From NCBI GenBank assembly GCA_012271065.1, contig JAAXHE010000107.1, positions 1-46,180 of the forward strand: DNA of 46,180 bases. Direction: 5' to 3'. This document shows, piece after piece, positions 16,201 through 24,586 of this stretch. A program made the position numbers and the translations under genes. Within the stretch, counting starts at the first letter, position 1. Each line of letters starts with the position of its first letter. The notes beneath the pieces were generated by a model that saw nothing but the letters and a program-made list of their open reading frames with translations, did no database searches and was not told where the DNA came from. This DNA comes from Candidatus Latescibacterota bacterium. GTDB lineage: Bacteria; Latescibacterota; UBA2968; GCA-2709665.

Positions 16201-17145
16201 ATGGGATTCTGGATGGAAAAAAGGGTTGCGGTTACCGGCGGCGCCGGGTTTCTGGGGCGGTTTGTCGTGCGGAAACTGCGCGAGCGGGGATGCCGTCGGA
16301 TTTACGCGCCGCGCAGCCGTGACCACGACCTGCGTGAACAGGAAGCCGTAAGGCGCCTGTACGAGCGAGCGCGTCCCGATCTGGTGATTCATCTGGCCGG
16401 TTCCGTTGGCGGCATTGGCGCCAATCAGCGGTATCCGGGCCGTTTTTTTTACGACAATCTGGTGATGGGCGCCCATCTTCTCGAGCAGGCCCGCAGGTTC
16501 GACGTGCCCAAGTTCGTGGGTATAGGATCGGTGTGCGCCTATCCGAAGGCCACGCCGGTACCCTTCAGGGAAGAGAACCTCTGGGATGGGTACCCGGAAG
16601 AGACGAACGCGGCCTACGGCCTGGCCAAGAAAATGATGCTCGTCCAGGGCCAGGCCTACCGGGCGGAGTTCGGCTTCAACGCCATTCATCTTCTTCTGTC
16701 GAACCTCTACGGGCCGGGAGAGAACCTGGATCCGGAGACATCCCACGGACTCGCCTCCATGGTGCGAAAATTCGTGGATGCCCGGAATCAGGGACAACAC
16801 CAAGTCACTCTGTGGGGAGACGGCTCGCCCACGCGCGAGTTTCTGTACGTCGAGGATGCCGCAGAGGGCATATTGCTCGCTTCTGAATTATATGATCTGC
16901 CGGAGCCGATCAACCTGGGATCGGGAGCGGAGATCTCTATCAGCGACCTCGCATCGAAAATAAGGGACCTCTCGGGATTCGCCGGCCAGGTTCGCTGGGA
17001 CCGGAACAGGCCGAACGGGCAGCCGAGGCGATGCGTGGATGTGACGCGGGCAAGGCAGCATTTCGGATTCGAAGCCGCGACGACGCTGGACGAAGGGCTT
17101 CGGCGCATGATTACGTGGTACGAGGAGCATCCGCGCAAGGCGTAG
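16201..17145 (+). CDS. GDP-L-fucose (or GDP-colitose) synthase-like NAD(P)-dependent epimerase/reductase
   Basis: A 314-residue extended SDR. GGAGFLG gives the nucleotide-binding motif, the catalytic pair is Tyr-x-x-x-Lys in YGLAKK, and SVCAYP supplies Ser and Cys of the active site. GSVGGIGANQRYPGRFFYDN and NLYGPGENLDPETSHGLASMVRKF-like segments match GDP-fucose synthase (WcaG/Fcl), which epimerises C3/C5 and reduces C4 of GDP-4-keto-6-deoxymannose. The homologous ColC does the equivalent step to GDP-colitose. Start 16201 or 16213 cannot be separated; no clear ribosome site is seen. The next gene encodes a His-type DegT-fold enzyme like ColD, making the colitose-type reaction plausible. Confidence 0.85.
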   Translation: MGFWMEKRVAVTGGAGFLGRFVVRKLRERGCRRIYAPRSRDHDLREQEAVRRLYERARPDLVIHLAGSVGGIGANQRYPGRFFYDNLVMGAHLLEQARRFDVPKFVGIGSVCAYPKATPVPFREENLWDGYPEETNAAYGLAKKMMLVQGQAYRAEFGFNAIHLLLSNLYGPGENLDPETSHGLASMVRKFVDARNQGQHQVTLWGDGSPTREFLYVEDAAEGILLASELYDLPEPINLGSGAEISISDLASKIRDLSGFAGQVRWDRNRPNGQPRRCVDVTRARQHFGFEAATTLDEGLRRMITWYEEHPRKA

Positions 17146-17185
17146 ACCTTCAGGAAACAGGCCGAAAACAGGAGGCGGGTTCGAA

Positions 17186-18412
17186 GTGTCCGAAGATCGT
17201 GATGACCGGCCGCCGGTGATCGGCGTCGGTACGTTGAACATCAGTCCCCGCGCCAGGGCGCTGGTAAACGAGGTCCTGGACAGCAACCGGCTGTCTTACG
17301 GTCCGATGACGCGCAGGTTCGAGGCCGGATTCGCGCGTGCGCACGGGTGCAGGTTCGGCGTGATGAGCAATAGCGGAACGAGCGCCCTGCTGGTCGCCCT
17401 GGCGGCGCTGAAGGAATTGCATGGGTGGGCCGACGGAGACGAAGTCATCCTGCCCGCGGTGACCTTTGCAGGTACGGCAAATATCGTCATCCACGCGCGA
17501 ATGCGCCCCGTGCTTGTGGACGTCGATCCGATCCACTACGAGCTCGATCCTGAAAAAATCGAAGCCGCGGTCACGTCGCGTACCAGGGCGCTCATTCCCG
17601 TTCATGTCTTCGGACAGCCGTGCGACATGGATCCAGTCCTGGAGCTTGCCCGGCGGTACGGTCTTCGGGTCATCGAAGATTCGGCCGAGACCATGTTCGC
17701 GCGATACAAGGGTCGCAGCGTCGGGAGTCTCGGCGAAATCGGGTGTTTTTCCACGTACGCGGCACACCTGTTGACGACCGGCGTCGGCGGGCTGAATACG
17801 ACCGACAATCCGGAGTACGCTGAAAAGCTGAGATCGCTGATCAACCACGGGCGGGATTCGACGTATCTGAACATAGATGACGACGACCGGAAATCGCCGG
17901 AGGAACTTCGTAGAATCGTCGCCCGGCGATTTTCTTTTGTGAGTCTCGGGTACAGCTTTCGACTCACCGAGATGGAGGCCGCTCTCGGGCTGGCGCAGCT
18001 CGAGGTGGGGACTGAGATGATCGCCCGCCGGAGGACGAATGCGGCATGGCTGACCGGGAAGTTGTCCGGGCACGAAGCGTTTCTGCAGCTTCCCCGTATT
18101 CGACCGGGATGCGAACACTCGTTCATGATGTATCCGATCGTCCTGAGGGACCGGAAGAAGGACGCGCTCGTGAATTTCCTGGAGCAGAACCGGGTTGAAA
18201 CCCGCGAGATGCTTCCATTGACCAATCAGCCTCTCTACCAGCGACTGCTGGGTATCGGCGAGGCGGACTATCCCGTCGCCGGATGGATCAACAGAAGCGG
18301 TTTCTATATCGGTTGCCACCAGGATCTCTCGTCAGACGATCTGGATCGTATCGTCGAGTTGTTCGATCGTTTCTTCAGGGGCGGACCTACCCAAAAGGCG
18401 CTAAGACGGTAG
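17186..18412 (+). CDS. DegT/DnrJ/EryC1-fold PLP enzyme with His at the lysine position (ColD/RfbH-like sugar 3-dehydratase candidate)
   Basis: A 408-residue protein starting at GTG 17186 with AGGAGG (17170-17175) upstream. The fold is clearly DegT: SNSGTSALLVAL (61-72), the PLP-contacting Asp165 in VIEDSAE, and GCFSTYAAHLLTTGVGG at 186-202. In ordinary aminotransferases the last segment contains the Schiff-base Lys; here the residue is His194. That replacement is the hallmark of ColD and RfbH-type enzymes, which use PMP/PLP to remove the C3 hydroxyl of 4-keto-6-deoxy sugars. The neighbouring GDP-fucose synthase homologue is the expected partner for making GDP-colitose or a similar 3,6-dideoxy sugar. 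Some His-type relatives are uncharacterised, so the exact reaction remains inferred. Confidence 0.82.
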   Translation: MSEDRDDRPPVIGVGTLNISPRARALVNEVLDSNRLSYGPMTRRFEAGFARAHGCRFGVMSNSGTSALLVALAALKELHGWADGDEVILPAVTFAGTANIVIHARMRPVLVDVDPIHYELDPEKIEAAVTSRTRALIPVHVFGQPCDMDPVLELARRYGLRVIEDSAETMFARYKGRSVGSLGEIGCFSTYAAHLLTTGVGGLNTTDNPEYAEKLRSLINHGRDSTYLNIDDDDRKSPEELRRIVARRFSFVSLGYSFRLTEMEAALGLAQLEVGTEMIARRRTNAAWLTGKLSGHEAFLQLPRIRPGCEHSFMMYPIVLRDRKKDALVNFLEQNRVETREMLPLTNQPLYQRLLGIGEADYPVAGWINRSGFYIGCHQDLSSDDLDRIVELFDRFFRGGPTQKALRR

Positions 18413-18549
18413 AAGAGGTGCGGGTAGACCGTAGAGGTGAGACGGGAGAAGAAACCCTTGCCGATTTGATCCACCGATTTGCCTGCGGCATGAGAAGAAT
18501 CCCTTTACGGCATACGATCTCTTCCGTCTAACAGGTTACGTCTACCCGC
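18404..18549. other. interleaved inverted repeats in the gap after the DegT-fold gene
   Basis: AGACGGTAGAAGAG (18404-18417) is nearly complementary to CTCTTCCGTCT (18519-18529), and GCGGGTAGAC (18420-18429) is exactly complementary to GTCTACCCGC (18540-18549). The arms interleave (a-b-a'-b'), a pseudoknot-like order rather than a nested hairpin. The 330-nt gap 18413-18742 has no gene. It holds these arms plus the two palindromes listed separately. Confidence 0.35.
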
Positions 18550-18621
18550 TTCTTGCTGACAACTGATCTCAGTCTTTCCCTCTGTGCCTTCGTGTGAGCC
18601 GAATCTTGCGTGCAGAACGGC

Positions 18622-18641
18622 GGGCGACCGGCCGGTCGCCC
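18622..18641. repeat. 20-bp perfect palindrome, copy 1 (REP-like)
   Basis: A perfect palindrome with core GCGACCGGCCGGTCGC, extended by GG/CC on each side. An identical copy lies at 18704-18723, 82 nt downstream; the sequence between them is unrelated. Two intergenic copies so close suggest a dispersed REP-type repeat. Confidence 0.7.
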
Positions 18642-18703
18642 TACGTTTACCAGGCATTCGCGAATCGAAATCGCCAGGCCGTATTGTTGACCGGTTTTTG
18701 TAG

Positions 18704-18723
18704 GGGCGACCGGCCGGTCGCCC
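18704..18723. repeat. 20-bp perfect palindrome, copy 2 (REP-like)
   Basis: Identical to the copy at 18622-18641 and preceded by TAG in GTAGGGGCGAC. It ends 19 nt before the glycosyltransferase ATG at 18743, so as RNA it would place a stable hairpin next to that start and could affect its translation. A smaller hairpin CCCTG/CAGGG (18721-18737) overlaps its end. Confidence 0.7.
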
Positions 18724-18742
18724 TGCTTGCTACAGGGTACCC

Positions 18743-19441
18743 ATGCCCAGACACACTGTTGTTCTGCTTACGCTCAACGAGGTCGACGGCGTCCGCTGGC
18801 TGTTTTCAGCCGGACACGACCTTTCCGCTATGGCCGACGAAGTACTCGCCGTCGACGGCGGGTCGACGGACGGTACCCGGGAGGTCCTGGCATCCCACCA
18901 CGTCCGGCTTGTGGACCAGCCGCGTCCGGGAAGGGGCGAGGCGTTTCGCGCGGCGGTCCGCGCGTCGAGCGGCGCGTGCCTGGTCTTCTTCAGCCCCGAC
19001 GGGAATGAAGATCCGGACGATATCCCAAGGCTCTTTGCCGCTGTCGAAGGCGGCGCCGATATGGCGATCGCGTCCCGTTTTCTGCCCGCCTCACGCAACG
19101 AGGAGGACGACGATTCGCTGCCGCTGAGAAAATGGACGAATCAGGTGTTTACATGGATCGCCAATTGGATCTGGAATCACGGATCGTACGTGACGGATAC
19201 GATAAACGGGTTTCGCGGAATTACACGGGAGGCGTTTCTGAAGCTCGATCCCGGATCGGTGGGCTACACGATCGAATACGAGATGACGATCCGTGCGATG
19301 AAACAGAGGATGCGAATCGAGGAGATTCCTACGTGGGAGGGAAACCGGGTCGGAGGGGAGTCGAAGGCGCCTTCGTTCCGCACGGGAGTGCGGTTCCTCC
19401 GATTCCTGATTCAGGAGATGATCGCCGGCAGTGGCCGCTGA
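18743..19441 (+). CDS. family 2 glycosyltransferase (dolichyl-phosphate-mannose synthase-like)
   Basis: A 232-residue GT-A fold enzyme without C-terminal membrane helices. Hallmarks are the N-terminal VVLLTLNEVDGV strand-loop, AVDGGSTDGT at about 36-45 for the nucleotide, FSPDGNEDPDD around 77-87 for the metal, and DTINGFRGITREAF with YTIEYEMTIRA as acceptor-side motifs. Such enzymes move a hexose from GDP- or UDP-sugar to a polyprenyl phosphate or glycan. It closes a small glycan cassette with the GDP-sugar reductase and the DegT-fold enzyme. It ends 23 nt from the convergent LysR gene. Confidence 0.88.
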   Translation: MPRHTVVLLTLNEVDGVRWLFSAGHDLSAMADEVLAVDGGSTDGTREVLASHHVRLVDQPRPGRGEAFRAAVRASSGACLVFFSPDGNEDPDDIPRLFAAVEGGADMAIASRFLPASRNEEDDDSLPLRKWTNQVFTWIANWIWNHGSYVTDTINGFRGITREAFLKLDPGSVGYTIEYEMTIRAMKQRMRIEEIPTWEGNRVGGESKAPSFRTGVRFLRFLIQEMIAGSGR

Positions 19442-19464
19442 GAATGGCGGTTTGGCGCTTCGAC

Positions 19465-20382
19465 TTAACCGGCGGCGTGTAACTGCGATTCACCGACCGG
19501 AGCTTTCCCGTTCGTGAGTACGTCGAGGAGTTTCCGGGCGGCTATTGAAAGGCTCCGTCCCCGTTTGTGCAGGATACCCAGGGGTCTGGTGAGCACGTCG
19601 CCCTTGATGGTCAGCACCTTCAGGCTGCCTTCCTTGTGTTCCAGGTCGACCGAGTGTTCGGGCAGGATGGAAATGCCGAGGTCCACTTCGACGGCATCCT
19701 TGATGGTGTCGATATGATCGAACTCCATCACAATGTCGGGCTGGATGCGATGTTTGCGGAAGAACTGGTCCAGCGCATGCCGGGTATGGGTTTCCTGGGA
19801 GAAGAGGATAAGCGGATGATCGCTGATGTCGTTGACGGCAATGTGGTCACGCTCAGCGAGCGGATTCGCGGGTGGGCAGGCCACCACCATATTGTCTTCT
19901 GAGAAGGGGATGATCTTGATGTTACGGTGCGGTCTGGGGAAAGCGACGACGCCGAAGTCAATCTCGCCGCTGGCGACGTCGTCGTAAATGCGGGGGGTGT
20001 GATTGTAATCCAGCCTGAAGTTGACCCTGGGGAAGGCTTTGAGATAGGTCTTGAGATAGGGTCCGAGTTCACGCATGCCCACGCTGTAAATGGAAGAAAG
20101 TCGAACGGTGCCCGAAACCACGCCGTCCAGAGCCTCGACGCGCTGTAACATCTCGTCGTATCGCTTGACGATGTCGCCGGCGCCCTTGTAGAATACCTCT
20201 CCCTCCTTGGTAAGGCCGATCTTGCGCTTATGGCGCTCCAGCAGCGGTCTGCCCTGGCGATGTTCAATACTCTTGATCTGCTGGCTGACTGCCGACTGCG
20301 TAACGCCGTTCAGGACCGCCGTCTTCGAAAAACTCTGGGTATCGATGAGGTCGCAAAAGATTTTCAGGCTCTGAATCAACAC
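19465..20382 (-). CDS. LysR-family transcriptional regulator
   Basis: A 305-residue regulator. The start is GTG 20382, 8 nt after AAGGAG; a longer frame extends upstream but its extra ~100 residues are not LysR-like. The N-terminal winged helix-turn-helix spans about 4-63, with QSFSKTAVLNGVTQSAVSQQIKSIE containing the recognition helix. The C-terminal effector domain follows from about 90. It is divergent from fumC with a 338-nt intergenic region holding an AT-rich dyad at 20547-20564, so it probably controls fumC and itself, perhaps sensing a dicarboxylate or redox-related metabolite. The ligand is not predictable. Confidence 0.88.
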   Translation of the reverse strand: MLIQSLKIFCDLIDTQSFSKTAVLNGVTQSAVSQQIKSIEHRQGRPLLERHKRKIGLTKEGEVFYKGAGDIVKRYDEMLQRVEALDGVVSGTVRLSSIYSVGMRELGPYLKTYLKAFPRVNFRLDYNHTPRIYDDVASGEIDFGVVAFPRPHRNIKIIPFSEDNMVVACPPANPLAERDHIAVNDISDHPLILFSQETHTRHALDQFFRKHRIQPDIVMEFDHIDTIKDAVEVDLGISILPEHSVDLEHKEGSLKVLTIKGDVLTRPLGILHKRGRSLSIAARKLLDVLTNGKAPVGESQLHAAG

Positions 20383-20546
20383 GTGCTCGTCTCCTTCGAA
20401 TGATTCCTGCCCGGCCTTGTTGCCACTGAAGTATCGTTCGGATCGAGAGGCCGGCAGAGGTGGTGGTGCTGTGAGGATTTCCTCGCCGTCACGGTGCGCA
20501 GGGAAGTATAGAAGATAAGAACGAGTAATTTTAAAAGCAAGAAAAT

Positions 20547-20564
20547 AATATATACCGTTATATT
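20547..20564. promoter_or_regulatory. candidate LysR-type operator
   Basis: AATATA (20547-20552) and TATATT (20559-20564) flank six nt, with an overlapping ATATA-CCGT-TATAT palindrome at 20550-20563. The dyad is the most AT-rich stretch in the region and lies about 75 nt upstream of the estimated start from the 20598-20626 promoter, a usual spacing for LysR activator sites. Confidence 0.4.
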
Positions 20565-20597
20565 TTTTGTTGTTCGCCCTGAATGGAGCGGATGTGG

Positions 20598-20626
20598 TTG
20601 CCGGGAATGTCCTGTTTTTGTATCTT
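20598..20626 (+). promoter_or_regulatory. candidate fumC promoter
   Basis: TTGCCG (20598-20603) is followed after 17 nt by TATCTT (20621-20626). Both boxes match 4/6 of consensus, fitting a promoter that needs an activator. It lies about 95 nt upstream of the fumC ATG at 20721. Confidence 0.35.
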
Positions 20627-20720
20627 GAAATGCCCGACAATACCTGACAGTCAGTTGATGAAGTTACGATGCCGGCGCTGCTGATCCGCACCCAAGCGCC
20701 ATTCGACAGGAGAAGCAGAG

Positions 20721-22115
20721 ATGGAGGGACACAGGACCGAGACGGACAGTATGGGAGAGATACAGGTACCTGACCACCGGTACTACGGCGCCCAGACGGC
20801 CAGGGCGCTGATTCATTTTGATATTGGCGAAGAACGCATGCCAGGGGAATTGATCAGAGCGTTTGGCATTCTTAAAAAAGCCGCCGCGATTGTAAACCGT
20901 GAACTGGGAAAGCTCCCCCCGCATAAGGCGGACCTCATCGTGCAGGCGGCCGATGAAGTCATCGAGGGTAAGCTGAACGACCACTTTCCGCTCCGGATCT
21001 GGCAGACGGGAAGCGGCACGCAGACGAATATGAACGCCAACGAAGTCATATCGAACCGGGCCATTCAGATTGCCGGCGGACGGATGGGCAGCAAGGATCC
21101 GATTCATCCGAACGACGATGTGAATATGGCGCAGTCTTCAAACGACACCTTTCCCGCGGCGATGCACATTGCGGCCGTAAGCGAGATCCACAGGCGGTTG
21201 ATCCCCCAGGTCACGAAGTTGCGGGATACGCTGGCCGGCAAGGCGGACGAATTCGAGGATATTATCAAGATCGGACGTACGCATCTGATGGACGCCGTTC
21301 CACTGACGCTCAGCCAGGAGTTTTCGGGATACGTGACGCAATTGACGAAGGGCCTGGAGCGGATTGAGCGTTGCCTTGCCAATCTCAATGAGCTCGCGCT
21401 TGGCGGCACGGCGGTGGGTACCGGGCTGAATACGCATCCGGAATTTGCCAACCGCGCCGCCGCACGGATTGCTGAGCTGACCGGGCATCCGTTTGTTTCC
21501 GCCGAAAATAAGTTCGAGTCCCTGGCCGCACACGATGCGATGGTGGAAACCAGCGGCGCCTTGAAGACTCTGGCTTGTTCGCTGATGAAAATCGCCAACG
21601 ACACCCGTTGGCTGGCTTCGGGCCCGCGCTGCGGTATAGGCGAGCTGACGCTCCCCGCCAACGAGCCCGGCAGCTCGATTATGCCGGGCAAGGTGAACCC
21701 CACTCAGTGCGAAGCGATGACGATGGTTGCCGCACAGGTCATCGCGAACGATATGGCGATTGCGGTGGGCGGTTCCTCAGGGAATTTCGAACTGAACGTG
21801 TTCAAACCGCTCATCGTTTACAATCTGCTGCAGTCGGTGCGATTGCTGGCCGATGCCTGCGCGGCGTTCAACGATCACTGCGCGGTGGGCATTGAACCGA
21901 ACCGCGAGAATATCCGAAACCACCTGGAGCAGTCGCTCATGCTCGTCACGGCATTGAATCCCAGCATCGGATACGATAATGCGGCAAAGGTTGCCAGGAA
22001 AGCGTTCGACGAGAACCTGACGCTTCGGGAATCCGCGGTGGCGCTCGGAATGATGGACGGGCAGGCGTTCGATGCCGCGGTCCGGCCGGAAAAGATGACG
22101 GGGCCGGGCGGCTGA
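20721..22115 (+). CDS. fumC: class II fumarate hydratase
   Basis: A 464-residue fumarase (fumarate + water to L-malate), iron-independent and homotetrameric. [21 protein letters not shown] at the start, then NVHPNDDVN-like [28 protein letters not shown], and the fumarate-lyase signature [11 protein letters not shown] at 317-327 with the catalytic Ser in its loop are all present. ATG 20721 follows AGGAGAAG. It is single-gene, closed by a strong terminator at 22175. The nearby fumarate reductase operon on the opposite strand suggests a shared role in the fumarate/succinate branch. Confidence 0.95.
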   Translation: MEGHRTETDSMGEIQVPDHRYYGAQTARALIHFDIGEERMPGELIRAFGILKKAAAIVNRELGKLPPHKADLIVQAADEVIEGKLNDHFPLRIWQTGSGTQTNMNANEVISNRAIQIAGGRMGSKDPIHPNDDVNMAQSSNDTFPAAMHIAAVSEIHRRLIPQVTKLRDTLAGKADEFEDIIKIGRTHLMDAVPLTLSQEFSGYVTQLTKGLERIERCLANLNELALGGTAVGTGLNTHPEFANRAAARIAELTGHPFVSAENKFESLAAHDAMVETSGALKTLACSLMKIANDTRWLASGPRCGIGELTLPANEPGSSIMPGKVNPTQCEAMTMVAAQVIANDMAIAVGGSSGNFELNVFKPLIVYNLLQSVRLLADACAAFNDHCAVGIEPNRENIRNHLEQSLMLVTALNPSIGYDNAAKVARKAFDENLTLRESAVALGMMDGQAFDAAVRPEKMTGPGG

Positions 22116-22174
22116 CGGCCACGGGGTGCGCCGACCCCCGACTCGGCGTTCTCGGATGACCGCACACATACCAA

Positions 22175-22207
22175 AAAAGGCCCGGCAGGATTTCTGCCGG
22201 GCCTTTT
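22175..22207 (+). terminator. rho-independent terminator after fumC
   Basis: A perfect 14-bp stem, AAAAGGCCCGGCAG (22175-22188) with its complement (22194-22207), around a 5-nt loop. The right arm ends in TTTT and the left arm begins after an A-run, so it may act in both directions. It is located 60 nt after the fumC stop. Confidence 0.88.
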
Positions 22208-22316
22208 CGTCAGTCAAAAAGGAGATTATGTGCCAGGGAGCAGCCGGTACGGCGGCCGAACGGAACGGCATCCCCTGACTTAAGTCGTCAAAAGTTCAGT
22301 CAGGCGACGGTGGCCG

Positions 22317-22745
22317 TCAGAAACGCAGCGAATGAGAATCGCCCGCATGTTCGTCTCCGCATGCAGGACAGGTCTTGCATAGATGCCGATTCAGCAGGTG
22401 CGCCGTTGCAAGCAGGATTCCTGCTGTTGTATGGAAGACGACTTCAAAGATTCCTTCAGTTGCAACGTGGCCGATGGCGATAAACGCGATTGCCACTACG
22501 ATGATGAGAAACGCTCTCCAGTGTCTGTGGTGCCTGACACCCCAAACGGCGCTGCCCATTGCGAGCGCAACGGCTCCGACAATGATTAGCTCCGCAGGTT
22601 CGTTCGTGAGGAACCCGAGCCCCAGCAACGGCAGAACCGTTACCAGTAGCGGCATTGCCACACAATGGACCGCACACGCGCAAGAAAGAACCGCGCCGAC
22701 GTTATCCACCGTTTCATGGCTGATGCTGTTCTTCAAGGTTTCCAT
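22317..22745 (-). CDS. MerC-domain membrane protein
   Basis: A 142-residue inner-membrane protein with four predicted helices. The first contains SCACAVHC (21-28), the Cys-rich metal-binding segment of the MerC family, followed by PLLVTVLPLLGLG. The C-terminus carries further potential ligands in HLCKTCPACGDEH. MerC proteins take up mercuric ions in mer operons, but many chromosomal homologues occur without merA and may handle other metals. No MerR, MerA or MerP lies in the window. The ATG at 22745 follows AAAGG. It forms a monocistronic unit between fumC and the pseudoprotease gene. Confidence 0.82.
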   Translation of the reverse strand: METLKNSISHETVDNVGAVLSCACAVHCVAMPLLVTVLPLLGLGFLTNEPAELIIVGAVALAMGSAVWGVRHHRHWRAFLIIVVAIAFIAIGHVATEGIFEVVFHTTAGILLATAHLLNRHLCKTCPACGDEHAGDSHSLRF

Positions 22746-22837
22746 TTTATACCTTTCAGACCGGTCCAGTGTACATCGCGTCAGGATCGAATCACCGGAG
22801 CGCGATTACGGGTAATCTCGCTGTTTTTGAAGACGGA

Positions 22838-24151
22838 TCAGTGATCCAGATAGTCCGCTATTTTGCCGCACCAGTGCGGCGGCCATTCGGTCATGTTGCC
22901 GTAGACGGCAGGCGAACCGGGCCCGCGGGGATGTCTCGAAGACATGACCCCGCCGTCGTTGCCGTCCAGGCCGAAAAGGTTGCCGACCAGGTGTGCGCGT
23001 TCGTCTTCCTTGATCCGGGTGGCCTTAAAGTAAAGCGCCAGGACGTTCGGCGGGACGTGCATACCCGCAACCGCACGCGATTTCTCCTCGGGAGAGGGTT
23101 TGTACCTGACTTCCTGAAAAACGCCAATGTGAAAATCACGGTGGCGTTCCGTCCTGGCGATGTATCCCCTAAGGTTGTCTTTACCCAGAACCCACGACTT
23201 CCATCCCGTCGTCCGGGTTGTGAACCGGGCCTTTTCAGACGGAATCGCAACGGCGTCGACGCCCAGGTCTTCCGTGCTGCCGACATCGGGGTTCCCGCCG
23301 CATTTCTTCCGAATATTGTCCACCCACCAGAGAATGGACTCCGTCCACAGGTTGCGGTTGACGTCGCTGAGCCGCTGGCCTTCCGCCCGGTAGAAGCGAA
23401 ACCGGATCGCGCTCGGGTCCGGTGGTTCCGCCTCGGCAACGGGTTCGGACATTTTCTCGAGCCGCCCGGGGCCGCGGCGTGCTTTCTGCCAGGGCCGGGT
23501 GGGCAACGTGTAATCGAGGCCCAGAGCATATACCGAAGGGATTGCCCGGGCTGAAACTCGCCCTTCGCTTGCGTGAGTCGATACCACGCCGATCACGCGG
23601 CCGGATTCGTCTAACAGCGGCCCTCCGCTGCCGCCGGCAGAAGCGGCGGCGCTCAGGGGATAGGACCGCACGCCGTCGACGATTTCGACGGGACTCATCT
23701 TTCCGTCGACAAGTCTGAATGCCTCCCCCTCGACCGTCTCTACGACAAAGGTCCGCTTGATCTCGACCGGGTCCCCGGCGTCCAGTTTCAGCAGCGGTCT
23801 GCCGAAGACCTTGATCCGGATCAAGGCCACGTTTCGTTTCTCGTCTTTGTCGATCAGGCCCGAGACTCCGAACGCCTCGCCGGATTCGAACCTGGCGACA
23901 ACTCCGACCGCGTCGTCCACTAGATCCCAGGTTGTAACCGCGATTCTGCTGTCCAGGGCGAGAAAGCCCATTCCCCGGATCCGGGAACCGTCCCTTCTCT
24001 CCACGTCCAGTACGACAACCGAAGCGCGCGCTTTCCCGTATATGGCGTCCGAAGGGTTATCCGACGCGTGGGCGGCTGCACAGAGAACCTTGCACAGGAA
24101 CACCGCCATCCAAACCGCGGTTGAAGACGGGATGACCGATGCCGGTTTCAT
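22838..24151 (-). CDS. exported trypsin-fold protein with degraded catalytic triad plus unknown C-terminal domain
   Basis: A 437-residue protein with a signal peptide (about 1-30). Residues 37-205 fit the HtrA/trypsin-2 fold. Where active relatives have His in a TNxHVV/TTYHVI motif, this protein has AVTTWDLVDDA, placing Asp76 at the His position. Where they have DxxxDLAL it has DEKRNVAL, placing Asn107 at the Asp position. Only the nucleophile loop GGSGGPLL with Ser175 is kept. It is therefore probably not a classical protease and may be a binding protein. The ~200 C-terminal residues have no recognised family. It lies just downstream of frdD on the same strand (69-nt gap) and could be read through from the frd operon. 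Confidence 0.75.
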   Translation of the reverse strand: MKPASVIPSSTAVWMAVFLCKVLCAAAHASDNPSDAIYGKARASVVVLDVERRDGSRIRGMGFLALDSRIAVTTWDLVDDAVGVVARFESGEAFGVSGLIDKDEKRNVALIRIKVFGRPLLKLDAGDPVEIKRTFVVETVEGEAFRLVDGKMSPVEIVDGVRSYPLSAAASAGGSGGPLLDESGRVIGVVSTHASEGRVSARAIPSVYALGLDYTLPTRPWQKARRGPGRLEKMSEPVAEAEPPDPSAIRFRFYRAEGQRLSDVNRNLWTESILWWVDNIRKKCGGNPDVGSTEDLGVDAVAIPSEKARFTTRTTGWKSWVLGKDNLRGYIARTERHRDFHIGVFQEVRYKPSPEEKSRAVAGMHVPPNVLALYFKATRIKEDERAHLVGNLFGLDGNDGGVMSSRHPRGPGSPAVYGNMTEWPPHWCGKIADYLDH

Positions 24152-24220
24152 AGGCGGTCTCGATATTCGAAAGGTCCGGTGTACACGGCCTGAAGATTCA
24201 GGTTGTTTTCGAAAGGACCT

Positions 24221-24577
24221 TCAAATCAACCACAGAACGTACAGCGAAACCGCTGCGCCGAGGAGAGCGCCGCCGTAGCAGAGGACGTCCAGCGAGAGCA
24301 GCAGTTTCCGGATGCCCATTTCGTGCAGTGAGAAACGAATGCGGTGGGCGGCGTGAAAGAGCGGAGGGACAATGAGAACAAACAGATAGACTTTGACAAG
24401 CGGATTCGCAAGCAGAGTTTTCATCCGGCTGTATTCCAGCAGGCTCTTGTCGATCAGGCCGAGCGGCACGGCCAGCCCGATGAAGAAGATATGGACGGGT
24501 ATCAACAGCGCGGCAACCACGCCGCCCATTGAGAACATGCCCCACCAGAAGGGTTCGGTTCTGTCTTCCTTGTACAC
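24221..24577 (-). CDS. frdD: fumarate reductase membrane anchor subunit D
   Basis: A 118-residue three-helix protein starting at GTG 24577, 9 nt after frdC, with GGGGGAG as ribosome site. EPFWWGMFSMGGVVAALLIPV is the typical FrdD first helix, and HAAHRIRFSLHEMG contains the conserved His region before helix three. With FrdC it anchors FrdAB and forms the quinone-binding site. Gene order A-B-C-D matches the E. coli-type quinol:fumarate reductase, in contrast to heme-b succinate dehydrogenases with a single SdhC. Confidence 0.9.
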   Translation of the reverse strand: MYKEDRTEPFWWGMFSMGGVVAALLIPVHIFFIGLAVPLGLIDKSLLEYSRMKTLLANPLVKVYLFVLIVPPLFHAAHRIRFSLHEMGIRKLLLSLDVLCYGGALLGAAVSLYVLWLI

Positions 24578-24586
24578 GGACTCCCC

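Noticed and set aside
20383..20691. N-terminal extension of the LysR gene
   Set aside because: The extra ~100 residues are unlike LysR proteins and would place the start inside the fumC regulatory region; GTG 20382 has a good ribosome site.
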